Counted from the first letter of the stretch, positions 18,137-26,214 are shown. The stretch is 64,000 nucleotides of DNA from Streptomyces sp. CB02959 (GCF_002803155.1 NZ_NNBP01000012.1:186001-250000), one strand, 5' to 3'. A program made the numbers and translations. The notes: generated from the sequence alone by a model not told the origin.

Positions 18137-18490
18137 GTGGGCATCAACCTTATCCGCCCCGCCGCTGTGGCTGACGCCCAGCGCCGCGGGCACATGGCCG
18201 CACTGTCGGCGGCCGAGCACATCGTCAGCATCTGCCCGCAGGCGCCGGACACGGTGACCGTCACCTGCTCCCCGTGGGCACCGGAGAAGCCCACGGTGCG
18301 GCTGTACTTCCACCGCAGCGAGGACGGCGTCAAAGCCTTGGCTCGTGAGTTGACCACGGAGACGACGACTCGCCCGCACAGTGACGACGACCCGGCCCCG
18401 TACACCTTCGTGGACACGATCGTGAACGGCGTACCGGTCCACGCCTGGACTCTGGGTGACGGTCCGGCGGATGCCGAGGGAGCAGCGTGA
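18137..18490 (+). CDS. Phage protein of unknown function
   Basis: A 117-residue protein from a GTG at 18137 with ATGAGG six bases upstream; an in-frame ATG at 18125 is the alternative. It has an alpha/beta pattern (HMAALSAAEHIVSICPQAP, then TVTCSPWAPEKPTVRLYFH) and an acidic tail. It is unrelated to families I know, and its stop overlaps the next start. Confidence 0.65.
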   Translation: MGINLIRPAAVADAQRRGHMAALSAAEHIVSICPQAPDTVTVTCSPWAPEKPTVRLYFHRSEDGVKALARELTTETTTRPHSDDDPAPYTFVDTIVNGVPVHAWTLGDGPADAEGAA

Positions 18491-19017
18491 ACACGCTCCT
18501 GATCAAGGCTGCGGCGGACCTGATCTTCCGTGCGATGCAGACGCACCGGACGCCTGCGGGTATCGCGATGGCGTTGGACGCCGCGGGGATGCTCCAGTCG
18601 CCGGAGACCGCGGCCGAGGCCGAGCGCCTGCGGGCCCGGGTCGCCGAGCTGGAGCAGCAGACCGCCGCTGTGCGGGTGCTGCACGCCAAGTACCCGGACA
18701 GCGAGCACTGCACGCAAGACGACGAGCAGTGGCCCTGCCTGACCTTGTGCGCCCTCGGCGCGGCCGGCTCGGCGTCGTTGTGGCAGCGAGTCACTGACGC
18801 CCTCAACGCCCTTGTGGCTGCCGGCATCCCGGTGCACGTCGAACCGGATGGGCACATCAGCAACCCGGCCGCCGACGAACACATCGAGTGGGACCGCGCG
18901 GCCGGCCGCTGGCGGCTCGTTCACGACGACGAGCCCCAGCTCACCGCCGAGCAGGCCGAGGCCCGCCGCCGCGACTACCGCGCCCGCATGCGGGCCGCCG
19001 GGGGTGACATCCCGTGA
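18487..19017 (+). CDS. Phage protein with coiled coil, unknown function
   Basis: A 176-residue early-operon protein. Residues about 38-60 form a short coiled coil (AAEAERLRARVAELEQQTA). The C-terminal part is mixed and ends in an Arg-rich helix (AEQAEARRRDYRARMRAAG). Starts and stops overlap both neighbours, indicating a coupled operon. No enzymatic motif was found. Confidence 0.7.
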   Translation: MNTLLIKAAADLIFRAMQTHRTPAGIAMALDAAGMLQSPETAAEAERLRARVAELEQQTAAVRVLHAKYPDSEHCTQDDEQWPCLTLCALGAAGSASLWQRVTDALNALVAAGIPVHVEPDGHISNPAADEHIEWDRAAGRWRLVHDDEPQLTAEQAEARRRDYRARMRAAGGDIP

Positions 19018-19097
19018 TCGTCCTCGTCCTCGTCGCCCTCGCGTTCCTTGCGCTGTGGCTCCTCGAACTGGCCCTTGGAGGGACCGATGTCCGCTGA
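19014..19097 (+). CDS. 27-residue single-span membrane microprotein
   Basis: GTG at 19014 overlaps the upstream stop (GTGA), and the frame reads MIVLVLVALAFLALWLLELA then GGTDVR before a TGA. It is one hydrophobic helix with an acidic C-terminus. The end overlaps the next gene start at 19087. The coupling on both sides argues for translation; the role is unknown. Confidence 0.55.
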   Translation: MIVLVLVALAFLALWLLELALGGTDVR

Positions 19098-19425
19098 ACT
19101 CCCGGCCGTATCTGGGCCGTTCCGTATCTCCGTCGAGCCGATCCCGGCCGGCGTGACCCTCGACATCTCGACGTTCGTCGAGGCCCTCGTCCTCGACCTC
19201 GTCACCGAGCACGCCGACGCGCTCGCCGAGATCCTCGCCGAGCAGGACGAGGACCGGCCGTACGACGGCCACCGGCCCGAGTCCCTGCTCGTCGAGGAGT
19301 TGCTCGACGCGGTGTCCACGCGGATCCCGGTGTACGGCGGGCAGTGCCTCGCGCTGGCCGACCGGATCCGGGCGGTGGCCGCTCCGAAGGCCGTGCCGTC
19401 GCAGCGTGAGGCGGGTGCCGCATGA
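19087..19425 (+). CDS. Acidic phage protein of unknown function
   Basis: A 112-residue protein from an ATG with GGAGGG behind it. It is strongly acidic in the middle (EALVLDLVTEHADALAEILA, then EQDEDRPYDGH) and helical throughout. No family was recognised. It overlaps both neighbours in the early operon. Confidence 0.65.
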   Translation: MSAELPAVSGPFRISVEPIPAGVTLDISTFVEALVLDLVTEHADALAEILAEQDEDRPYDGHRPESLLVEELLDAVSTRIPVYGGQCLALADRIRAVAAPKAVPSQREAGAA

Positions 19426-19874
19426 GCGCCCGCGACGATCTGATTGACGAGTACGGCCGGGCCGAGACGGACCCGCTCGGAACGCTCACGGAACTGCGCG
19501 TGAAGCTCGACGCTTACCGCGCTGAGGTGCTTGCCGAGGCCAAGACCGAAACGGTCGCGTGGCTGGTGAAGAAGGCCCGCGAGCAGACCGTGTGGGACGC
19601 CCGGGTCCTCGCGTCGAAGGTGGACCGCGGCGCTGTCCGTGCCTTCCTCGGCACGGGCCACTGCCGGGACGTCATGGATGAGCACCGCGCCGAGGTGCTG
19701 CGGAAGGCCGCCGACGCCATCAACGCCCTTCCGCAGGACTACGAGTGCGACCCCGGCCGCGGGGACGCAGCAGACTTGCTGCGTCGGATGGCCGACGTTG
19801 CCGGGAAGGACACCCCCCGGGGCGAGTCCACCCGCGCCGTGATCGTCGCCGAGGGCGGCGATGCGAATGCCTGA
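19422..19874 (+). CDS. Phage protein of unknown function
   Basis: A 150-residue mostly helical, charged protein (RDDLIDEYGRAETDPLGTLT onwards; EHRAEVLRKAADAINALP later). It starts at an ATGA overlap and runs 14 bases into the exonuclease gene, a tight coupling. No motif allows a function to be named. Confidence 0.68.
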   Translation: MSARDDLIDEYGRAETDPLGTLTELRVKLDAYRAEVLAEAKTETVAWLVKKAREQTVWDARVLASKVDRGAVRAFLGTGHCRDVMDEHRAEVLRKAADAINALPQDYECDPGRGDAADLLRRMADVAGKDTPRGESTRAVIVAEGGDANA

Positions 19875-20913
19875 AACCGTGCAGGCCGGGGCTACGGCCC
19901 CGGCCGCCGGTCGGCGAATCACGCCGACCGGCCGCCTCATCCTCCCCGCCACCGCCGACCGCGCCGACTGGCTCACCGCCCGCCGCGGCGGCCTCGGCTC
20001 CTCCGACATCGCCGCCATTCTCGGTATCAGCCGGTACGGCAACGCCCTTTCCGTCTACCACGACAAGACCGGCGGCCTGCCGGTGGACGGCGACGACTCC
20101 GAACCTGCCCTCTGGGGCAGGGCATTCGAAGAGACTGTGGCCCGCGAGTGGGCCCGGCGGAACCGCAGCGTGATCCGCCGTGTCGGGCTGGTCGCCAACA
20201 CTGAGCGCCCCTGGCAGATGTGCACGCTCGATCGCCGCGTGCTGGAGTGCCCCTTGGCCGACGGCCGGGAGCGCTGCGCCGTAGAGATCAAGTGCCGCGA
20301 CAAGATGAAGGCGTCGCAGTTCCGGCAGGGCGTTGCGGACGACGTGCTCGTCCAAACCCTGTGGCAGGCCGACACCTGCGGGTTCGACCACGTGCACGCC
20401 GCCGTGCTCATCGGCGGCAACGACTACCGGCAGTACGTCGTCCGTGTCGCTGATCACGCCGATCTGCTCGGCGACTTGCGCACCGCCGGGGCCCGTGCGT
20501 GGCAGCAGATCTCCACCCGCCGGCCGCCGGTCCTCGCCGACGACGCGGACCCGGACGTACTGCTCGACCTCTACGACCGGCTGCACCCGGACCGCTCCGG
20601 CGCGCTCGACATCACCCGCGATGTCGACACGCAAGACGCGGTGGCCGACTACCTCGACGCGCACAACAACGAGGCCGAAGCCAAGAGCCGGAAGAAGCGG
20701 GCCAAGGCCCGGATCCTCGCCGGGCTCGGCGACGCGACCGCCGCGACCGTGTTGGACCGCACATTCGTGTCCCTCGACGAGACCAGCCGCGAGCACTGCG
20801 ACACCCGCCGCCTAGCCGAGCGCTGGCCCGAGGCGTACGCGGATTGCGTCGAGGACCGCGTCTCGCACCGCCTCAACATCCCCCGCGTGATCCGTGAGGA
20901 GCACAACGCATGA
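19861..20913 (+). CDS. YqaJ-type viral recombination exonuclease
   Basis: A 350-residue lambda-Exo/YqaJ-family PDDEXK nuclease that degrades double-strand ends 5'-3' to make 3' tails for annealing. Signatures are GLGSSDIAAILGISRYG (about 44-60), the active-site Glu in ALWGRAFEE (E90), and the catalytic pair in VEIKCRDK (E142, K144). The C-terminal third is helical and Lys/Arg-rich. The ERF annealing protein is the next gene, forming a two-component recombinase. An ATG six bases further on is an alternative start. Confidence 0.88.
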   Translation: MRMPETVQAGATAPAAGRRITPTGRLILPATADRADWLTARRGGLGSSDIAAILGISRYGNALSVYHDKTGGLPVDGDDSEPALWGRAFEETVAREWARRNRSVIRRVGLVANTERPWQMCTLDRRVLECPLADGRERCAVEIKCRDKMKASQFRQGVADDVLVQTLWQADTCGFDHVHAAVLIGGNDYRQYVVRVADHADLLGDLRTAGARAWQQISTRRPPVLADDADPDVLLDLYDRLHPDRSGALDITRDVDTQDAVADYLDAHNNEAEAKSRKKRAKARILAGLGDATAATVLDRTFVSLDETSREHCDTRRLAERWPEAYADCVEDRVSHRLNIPRVIREEHNA

Positions 20914-21695
20914 CCACCTTGCAGGAACGCGCCGCGGCGGCCGCCGGCCGCGCCGACACCACCAACGACACCGGGCCCGCCGCCGAGCCGGACCAGACGA
21001 CGGAGTACGCCCCGGCCCCTGACCCCATGGCCGACTACGAGCCGGGCGACGGCGACCCCGAGATGGTGCCCGTCCACCTCGCGTGGCTCCGCGTCCGCCG
21101 GGAGGTCCGCGCCATCGCCAAGGGCGAGCTGTACAACGGCGGCGGCACCCGCTTCAACTTCCGTGGCGTCGACACCGTGGTCAACACCTTCGGGCCCGTG
21201 ACGCTGAAGCACGGCATCAACGTCTTGCCGGTGAACGTCGAGGCGTCCTACCGCGACACCACCACCAGCAAGGGCAGCAAGATGCGGGAGTGCACCGCCT
21301 GCGTCACCTGGCTCATCGTCGGGCCCAAGGGCGACACCCTCACCCTCCAGACGCAGGGCGAGGCACTCGACTCCGCGGACAAGGGCACCGCCAAGGCCCA
21401 ATCCGTCGCGCTGCGGGTGCTGCTCCTCACGAGCGGCCTGACACCCACGCACGACAAGGACCCCGACGCCTCCCACATCGAGCGGGGCATGGACGCGCCC
21501 GCCCGGACCGCCGAGTCGTACCGGGATGAAGTACTCAACCCGAAGACCAGCCCTGGCCGCATCCAGCAGATCGGCTACGAGGTCGAGAACGCCCGGATGT
21601 TGGGCGCCAAGGTCACGAACGAGAACGGCGAGTCGGAATCCCTCGGGTCTCTCGGCCTGCGGATCTACAACGAGCGTACCGGCGGTGGCGCATGA
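20910..21695 (+). CDS. erf: ERF-family single-strand annealing protein
   Basis: A 261-residue protein. The N-terminal 50 residues are disordered and acidic. The ERF core has FNFRGVDTVVNTFGPVTLKH and GEALDSADKGTAKAQSVALR, motifs shared by P22 Erf-like recombinases that anneal complementary single strands. Coupled to the YqaJ exonuclease upstream, it should catalyse phage homologous recombination or circularisation. Confidence 0.9.
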   Translation: MTTLQERAAAAAGRADTTNDTGPAAEPDQTTEYAPAPDPMADYEPGDGDPEMVPVHLAWLRVRREVRAIAKGELYNGGGTRFNFRGVDTVVNTFGPVTLKHGINVLPVNVEASYRDTTTSKGSKMRECTACVTWLIVGPKGDTLTLQTQGEALDSADKGTAKAQSVALRVLLLTSGLTPTHDKDPDASHIERGMDAPARTAESYRDEVLNPKTSPGRIQQIGYEVENARMLGAKVTNENGESESLGSLGLRIYNERTGGGA

Positions 21696-22408
21696 GTTGG
21701 CACCTTGGCCGCCTCGCCGGGTTCGACCTCGAAACCACCGGCCCGGACCCGCTCACCGCCCGCATTGTCACCGCCTGCGTGGTGCAGTGCGGCGGCGGGC
21801 AGGACACCGCCTCGACGACGTGGCTCACCGACGTGGACGGCCACGAGATCCCCGACGAGGCCGCCGCCATCCACGGCGTCACCACCGCCCGCGCCCGCGC
21901 CGAGGGCGTCGACCTGCGGGCCGCGGTCGAGCAGATCCTCGACACGCTCGCCGTGGCGATGGCCGCCGGTACCCCGCTGGTGGCGATGAACGCCCGCTAC
22001 GACTTCACCGTCCTCGACCGCGAGGCCCGCCGATACGGCATGACGCCGCTTACCGGCCGGCCCGGACAGTTCCGTGTCGTCGACCCGTTCGTCATTGACA
22101 AGCAGGTCGACCGCTACCGCCGCGGCAAGCGCACCCTCACCGCCCTGTGCCAGTACTACGCGGTGCCGCTCGACGGCGCGCACTCCGCGGACGCCGACGC
22201 CCTCGCCGCCTGCCGAGTCGCATGGCGGCAGGGCACCCGGTACCCGGCGCTGGCCGCCATGAGCCTCGACGAGCTGCACACGGCACAGACCGCATGGGCC
22301 GCGGACCAGGCCGCCGGACTCCAGGAGTACTTCCGGAAGGCCAACCCGGACGCCTACGTCGAGCCGGCATGGCCGGTCATCCCGCACCAGACGGGAGGCG
22401 GCCAGTGA
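21692..22408 (+). CDS. DnaQ-like DEDDh 3'-5' exonuclease
   Basis: A 238-residue RNase-T-fold nuclease. Exo I is FDLETTGPDP, Exo II lies around NARYDFTVLDRE, and Exo III has the His/Asp pair in GAHSADADALAAC. It resembles polymerase III epsilon proofreading exonucleases but is freestanding. Within the recombination block it may trim 3' ends or aid replication with the host polymerase. Confidence 0.88.
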   Translation: MSWHLGRLAGFDLETTGPDPLTARIVTACVVQCGGGQDTASTTWLTDVDGHEIPDEAAAIHGVTTARARAEGVDLRAAVEQILDTLAVAMAAGTPLVAMNARYDFTVLDREARRYGMTPLTGRPGQFRVVDPFVIDKQVDRYRRGKRTLTALCQYYAVPLDGAHSADADALAACRVAWRQGTRYPALAAMSLDELHTAQTAWAADQAAGLQEYFRKANPDAYVEPAWPVIPHQTGGGQ

Positions 22409-22575
22409 TCGCCATCGTCCTCGGCGGCCTGCTCGGATTCGGGTTCATCGGCCTCTTGATCCTGCCGCGCTACCTCGGCACCCGCCGGATCCACGCCGCC
22501 ACCACCGCCCCGTTCCACACCATCCGGACGGCTCCCGGTGGCTGCCCTGCCACACCACCGCGTGCGGCCACATGA
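22405..22575 (+). CDS. 56-residue single-span membrane microprotein
   Basis: GTG overlaps the upstream stop. The N-terminus is one membrane helix (IAIVLGGLLGFGFIGLLIL) followed by a basic, Pro-rich tail. The stop overlaps the next ATG (ATGA). Coupling suggests it is translated; function unknown. Confidence 0.55.
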   Translation: MIAIVLGGLLGFGFIGLLILPRYLGTRRIHAATTAPFHTIRTAPGGCPATPPRAAT

Positions 22576-22658
22576 CCACCCGCCACGAACCCACCCCGGA
22601 CGGCCGGTGGCGCTGCACCGGCGCCGGCTGCGGCCACATCACCAAGGGGGACCAGTGA
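22572..22658 (+). CDS. 28-residue Cys-containing microprotein
   Basis: It begins in an ATGA overlap and ends in a GTGA overlap. The peptide MTTRHEPTPDGRWRCTGAGC continues GHITKGDQ and resembles half of a zinc ribbon (C-x4-C). It could join with a metal site in another protein. Real expression is inferred from the double overlap only. Confidence 0.45.
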   Translation: MTTRHEPTPDGRWRCTGAGCGHITKGDQ

Positions 22659-23242
22659 CCACCACGCCCCTGTTCGACGCCGCCCCGGCCGCCACCACGG
22701 CGGCCGGGCCCCGGCCCCGCATTCTCGGACTCGACCTCTCCCTCACCAGCACCGGCGTGGCCCTCCCCGACGGCACCACCTACCGCATCAAGACCCGCTC
22801 ACAGGACGGCGATCACCGCCTCGTCATCATCCGGGACCACCTCCGCCGGATGCTGTCCACCCACGGCCCGGTACACCTCGCTGTGGTGGAAGACCTGCCG
22901 CGGAACGCCATGGCGGCCGGCGCCACCGGCATGGTGCAGGGCATCGCCCGGTGCGAACTCGCCGACGCCGAGGTCCCGGTCGCGTTCGTGGTGCCGGCCA
23001 CGCTCAAGAGCTACGCCGCCGACCACGGCCGGGCCGACAAGGCGCGCATGGCCAACGCCGCGTACCTCGCGGCCGGGGTGCAGTTCGCTGACGACCCGGG
23101 CGGCGATCAGTGCGACGCGTGGTGGCTCCGCGCCGCCGGCCACGACCGGGTGGGCACCCCGCTGTTCGACCTCCCCGAGGCGCAGCGGGCACGCCTCGCC
23201 AAGGCCAAGTGGCCTGCCGGGTTGCCGCGGTGGGCCCGATGA
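22655..23242 (+). CDS. RuvC-like Holliday-junction resolvase
   Basis: A 195-residue RNase-H-fold protein from a GTG at 22655. Acidic residues expected of RuvC are in ILGLDLSLTSTG (D27), HLAVVEDLP (E79), and a C-terminal GGDQCDAWWL. It would cut branched intermediates formed by the Exo/ERF pair or resolve replication concatemers before packaging. The frame is open further upstream but overlaps the microproteins. Confidence 0.82.
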   Translation: MTTTPLFDAAPAATTAAGPRPRILGLDLSLTSTGVALPDGTTYRIKTRSQDGDHRLVIIRDHLRRMLSTHGPVHLAVVEDLPRNAMAAGATGMVQGIARCELADAEVPVAFVVPATLKSYAADHGRADKARMANAAYLAAGVQFADDPGGDQCDAWWLRAAGHDRVGTPLFDLPEAQRARLAKAKWPAGLPRWAR

Positions 23243-23472
23243 CCCCGCGTGCCCGCCGTGGCACCAAGGCCAAGGCCACTTCGGGCCCGGTCCTCCTCGA
23301 CTGGCGGGACTCCTCGCACTGGTCGAGCCAGCCCAAGCCCTGCCGTTACTGCGGATTCGACACCTGCCTCCGCGACTCGCGGCGCAAGCCTGCACACAAG
23401 ACCTGCGCCGAGGAAGCCCTCGCCCAACAGGCCGCCGACGCGGCCGACGCATACCGAAAGGACACCCTCTGA
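23239..23472 (+). CDS. Small Cys-motif phage protein
   Basis: A 77-residue protein starting at an ATGA overlap. The motif KPCRYCGFDTCL with a later KTCAEE suggests a small zinc-binding site; both ends are Ala/Arg-rich. Its stop TGA shares a base with the next ATG. No family was recognised. Confidence 0.6.
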   Translation: MTPRARRGTKAKATSGPVLLDWRDSSHWSSQPKPCRYCGFDTCLRDSRRKPAHKTCAEEALAQQAADAADAYRKDTL

Positions 23473-23909
23473 TGCCCAAGCTCAACCCCGCGCAGGCCCC
23501 CGAGGTCAAGCTCGACGCCGCCACCGCGGCCATCGAGGCCAGTCTCACCGTCGAGCAGCGCCGGGGCCTGTTCGAGAAGCCGGGCACCACCGTGGTCGCC
23601 ATCGTCGAACTCACCTCGAAGTCATACACCGGCCACGCCGAGGGCGAGGAGAAAGAGCCGCAGGTAAAGGTCCGCGTCACCGGCTGCGAGGTCGCCCGCG
23701 CGGACGGCGAGGCCGCGACGCTCCTCGAAGCTAAGCGCGCCATGTGGAGGGCCCGCCGAATGGACGGAACCCTCGACGAGGTAGGCCCCGGCCCCCGCGA
23801 CCCCGAAGCCGTGATCGGCGACGCGTTCGCCAACTACCCCAGCGAGGACGAATACCGCGCTCACGAGCGCACCCGCGAGCAGCGGCGCCGCGACGAGTAC
23901 GTCAGGTAG
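23472..23909 (+). CDS. Phage protein of unknown function
   Basis: A 145-residue protein; beta-rich in the middle (TTVVAIVELTSKSYTGHAEG, VRVTGCEVARA) and very charged at the end (ERTREQRRRDEYVR). Last gene of the first early block, followed by a hairpin. No known motif. Confidence 0.65.
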   Translation: MPKLNPAQAPEVKLDAATAAIEASLTVEQRRGLFEKPGTTVVAIVELTSKSYTGHAEGEEKEPQVKVRVTGCEVARADGEAATLLEAKRAMWRARRMDGTLDEVGPGPRDPEAVIGDAFANYPSEDEYRAHERTREQRRRDEYVR

Positions 23910-23921
23910 CCACCCGCCGCC

Positions 23922-23945
23922 GGCCGGGGCCACCGCGCCCCGGCC
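23922..23945 (+). terminator. Hairpin after the first early block
   Basis: An 8-bp perfect GC stem (23922-23929 with 23938-23945) and eight-base loop between two early genes. Likely a partial terminator or attenuator; no T-run. Confidence 0.4.
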
Positions 23946-23990
23946 CTCGTCCCCGCCACACCGGGCACTACGCACGACACGGAGATCACG

Positions 23991-24812
23991 TTGAGCACAG
24001 ACGAGCAGGCAGGGCAGACCGGCGGGAGTGTCCCGCACGCTTTCCGTAACGCCCTGTTCTGGCGCTGGGCACCCGTCATGCCCAAGGGCATCCCCGCCTC
24101 GTTCGTGACCGTGCTCTACGCCCTCGGCGCCGCCGCGGACACCGCCGGCCGGCTCCGCTTCCGCGACGGCAAGGCGATCCGCATCAAGGACATCGCCGCC
24201 GCGGTGAAGGCCGACGAGAAAGACGTACGCCGCTACCTCACGGCCGCAATCGCCGCCGGGGTGGTCAGCATCCAAGGAGAGTCCCGCAGAGGCAGGGCGA
24301 CCCTGTACGTCCTCATCCTGTCCCCGTGGCCGGACTGGACGGCCGCGCTCGCCTCACTGGAGACGACGAAACGCAAGCCGCGAAAGGCCCCGCCATGGGT
24401 CGAGGGCGAGACAAAGAACGGGGGCGTGTCCCCCGAACCAGAGAACGGGGGACACGCCCCCGGACTCACTGCCCCCGATCCCGAAGAAGAACGGGGGACA
24501 CGCCCCCCTTTGAGTTCGGGGGACACGCCCCCGTTTGGTTCGGGGGACACGCCCCCGAACAACCCAGGGATAGCCAAGGAACTACACCAAGACATGGCGG
24601 GGGTAGGTGAGCAACCACAGGTAGTGGACGCTCCCGAACCACAAGCCGAACTCCCCCAAGAACCACACCCCACCGAGCAGCACGCCGACTACGGCCGCGA
24701 CTTCGCACGCTGCTCCCTTTGCGGACACCCCCTCATCCACACCCTCGGTCGCCCCACCCGAACCGCGCACACCCTGTGCGAACGCAGAGCAGCCGAGAGG
24801 AACGCCTCATGA
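23991..24812 (+). CDS. Replication-initiator-like winged-helix protein with internal iterons
   Basis: A 273-residue protein from a TTG at 23991 with CGGAG eleven bases upstream. Residues 15-110 look like the winged-helix N-domain of phage replication initiators (FRNALFWRWAPVMPKGIP, RIKDIAAAVKADEKDVRRYL). Residues about 140-190 are low-complexity because the DNA there is a repeat array. The C-terminus has a small zinc-finger-like motif (CSLCGHPL with a later LCERR). As in lambda O, an initiator carrying its own origin is the simplest reading. No helicase or loader was recognised nearby. Confidence 0.6.
   Translation: MSTDEQAGQTGGSVPHAFRNALFWRWAPVMPKGIPASFVTVLYALGAAADTAGRLRFRDGKAIRIKDIAAAVKADEKDVRRYLTAAIAAGVVSIQGESRRGRATLYVLILSPWPDWTAALASLETTKRKPRKAPPWVEGETKNGGVSPEPENGGHAPGLTAPDPEEERGTRPPLSSGDTPPFGSGDTPPNNPGIAKELHQDMAGVGEQPQVVDAPEPQAELPQEPHPTEQHADYGRDFARCSLCGHPLIHTLGRPTRTAHTLCERRAAERNAS
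24419..24557. repeat. Five iterons inside the initiator gene, candidate replication origin
   Basis: A 17-bp near-palindrome, CGGGGGACACGCCCCCG, occurs at 24446, 24517 and 24541, with a one-base variant at 24492 and an inverted copy at 24419. A half copy sits near 24471. Counting it, starts are 22-27 bp apart. The copies fall in more than one reading frame and give different peptides, so conservation is at the DNA level. An array like this within an initiator gene is typical of lambda-type origins. Confidence 0.7.
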
Positions 24813-25036
24813 CACCCATAGAGCACCTCCTCGCCGAGGAACTGCCCACCGGACAGTGGGGCGGACCCCGACACGCCCAACAGGTCCGCACAACCGCCCT
24901 CAGCCGCCCCACAACCCCCCTCGAAGCAGCCGAACACGTCGCCGCCCTCGAAGCCGAACTCGACCGCCTCGACGGACGCGGCACCGGCAACCCCCACCGC
25001 CACCTCCAGGCAGTACCCGAAACCCCCGCCGCCTGA
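24809..25036 (+). CDS. Small phage protein
   Basis: A 75-residue protein in an ATGA overlap with the initiator. It is helical (TPIEHLLAEELP, PLEAAEHVAALEAELDRLDG) with a disordered end. Possibly an accessory to the initiator; that is inferred only from coupling. Confidence 0.55.
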   Translation: MTPIEHLLAEELPTGQWGGPRHAQQVRTTALSRPTTPLEAAEHVAALEAELDRLDGRGTGNPHRHLQAVPETPAA

Positions 25037-25120
25037 CCACCAACCCGGCTGCAACCCCACCACCGGCAGCCACCCCAACACCCCCACCGCCAACCACCCC
25101 GCCCCCGAGGAGGACTGACC

Positions 25121-25696
25121 ATGAACACCCCACTGCGCCCCGGCTTCCTCGGCGACGCCACGGCCGCCTGCGCCCTCGCCGGGGCCGACTTCTACGCCAC
25201 CGACACCGCCGGCCAGGACGACGCCAAGGCCGTCTGCCTCGGCTGCCCGCTGCGCCCCGCCTGCCTCGACTACGCCCTCACCAACGACGAGCGGTTCGGC
25301 GTCTGGGGCGGCCTCACCGTCAGGGAGCGCAGCCGGCTCCGGCACGACGCCGGCCGGTGGGTGGACGATGAGGGCCGGCTCCGCCTCGCCTGCGGCACCG
25401 GGCCGGCGCTCGCCGCACACCGGGCGTACGGGGAGACGTGCGAGACGTGCCTCGGGGCGCAGGCTGCGCGCACCGAGGCGGCCCGGCGCGGCCGGCTGGC
25501 CGCCGAGCACGAGAAGGGCGGGACGGTCCGCGGCTACGGGATTCATCGCCTGTTGGGGGAGCCGGCGTGTGCGGGGTGCCTCGCGGCGCAGGCCCGGCAG
25601 TCCGCGGAGCAGCGGAAGGCACGGACCGCCGCTCGGGGCGGGGCCGTTGTGCCGCTCAGGCCGCGTCGGGCACGCCGCCTACAGGCCGCTTCCTAG
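25121..25696 (+). CDS. WhiB-like (Wbl) iron-sulfur regulator with Cys-rich extension
   Basis: The 191-residue protein has a full WhiB domain. Four cysteines C17, C39, C42 and C48 (C-x21-C-x2-C-x5-C) ligate a 4Fe-4S cluster, followed by the turn GVWGG (60-64) and a basic segment. Beyond residue 85 the protein carries two copies of an H-R-x-x-G-E...C-x2-C-L-x-A-Q motif (about 105-115 and 160-172) not present in host WhiB proteins. Wbl proteins bind the primary sigma factor, and phage-encoded versions are known from mycobacteriophage TM4. Here it may switch host or late phage transcription. Confidence 0.88.
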   Translation: MNTPLRPGFLGDATAACALAGADFYATDTAGQDDAKAVCLGCPLRPACLDYALTNDERFGVWGGLTVRERSRLRHDAGRWVDDEGRLRLACGTGPALAAHRAYGETCETCLGAQAARTEAARRGRLAAEHEKGGTVRGYGIHRLLGEPACAGCLAAQARQSAEQRKARTAARGGAVVPLRPRRARRLQAAS

Positions 25697-25737
25697 ACCA
25701 CCCACCCCACCCGACGACATCAGGAGACCAACCGCCG

Positions 25738-26207
25738 ATGACCACCCTGGACCCCACCGAACTCCAGCTCCTCGCCGCCCTCATCGGCCGCACCATCCAG
25801 GCAACTTCCGTCCGCCTCGGCACGGCCGAGGGAACGGCCGACCTGACCGCTGCTCTCACCGTGGCCGTCGCCAGCTACATGGGACGGCAGCTCGGCCCGA
25901 GTGCCTCGGTGCTATCTCGGCCGAGCGCACCCGGCAGGACACCCGTTGGGGCGAGCAGAACCACCCTGACGGCACCGGCAACAAGGAGCAGCAGGACGCC
26001 GCTCAGTCTGCGCGCCGCTGGTGCCAGGACGCTTTCGACCCCGGGTACGGCACTTGGTCTGACGTGCTGGCCGAGGCGAACGCCGAGCGGGACCCGGCCA
26101 AGCTGCGCGCCGAGCTGATCCAGGTCGCCGCGGTCGCCGCCGCCTGGTGCGAGGCCATCGACCGGCGGGCCGGCACCGAACCGGCGCTGGCAGCCGACTC
26201 CCGCTGA
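25738..26207 (+). pseudogene. Frameshifted phage gene
   Basis: An ATG at 25738 opens a frame (MTTLDPTELQLLAALIGRT onwards) that reads sensibly to about 25900 and then degenerates to Pro/Ser/Arg. From there the -1 frame gives ISAERTRQDTRWGEQNHPDG, then LRAELIQVAAVAAAWCEAID, a pattern familiar from actinophage hypothetical proteins, ending at 26207. That frame has no start codon nearby. A missing base near 25899 would join the two. No canonical slippery site is present, so a mutation or sequencing error is more likely than programmed shifting. Confidence 0.55.
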
Positions 26208-26214
26208 CCCGCCC

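Noticed and set aside
24419-24557. CRISPR-like repeats
   Set aside because: Repeats are palindromic, lie in a coding frame and spacers are 7-29 bp; no cas genes.
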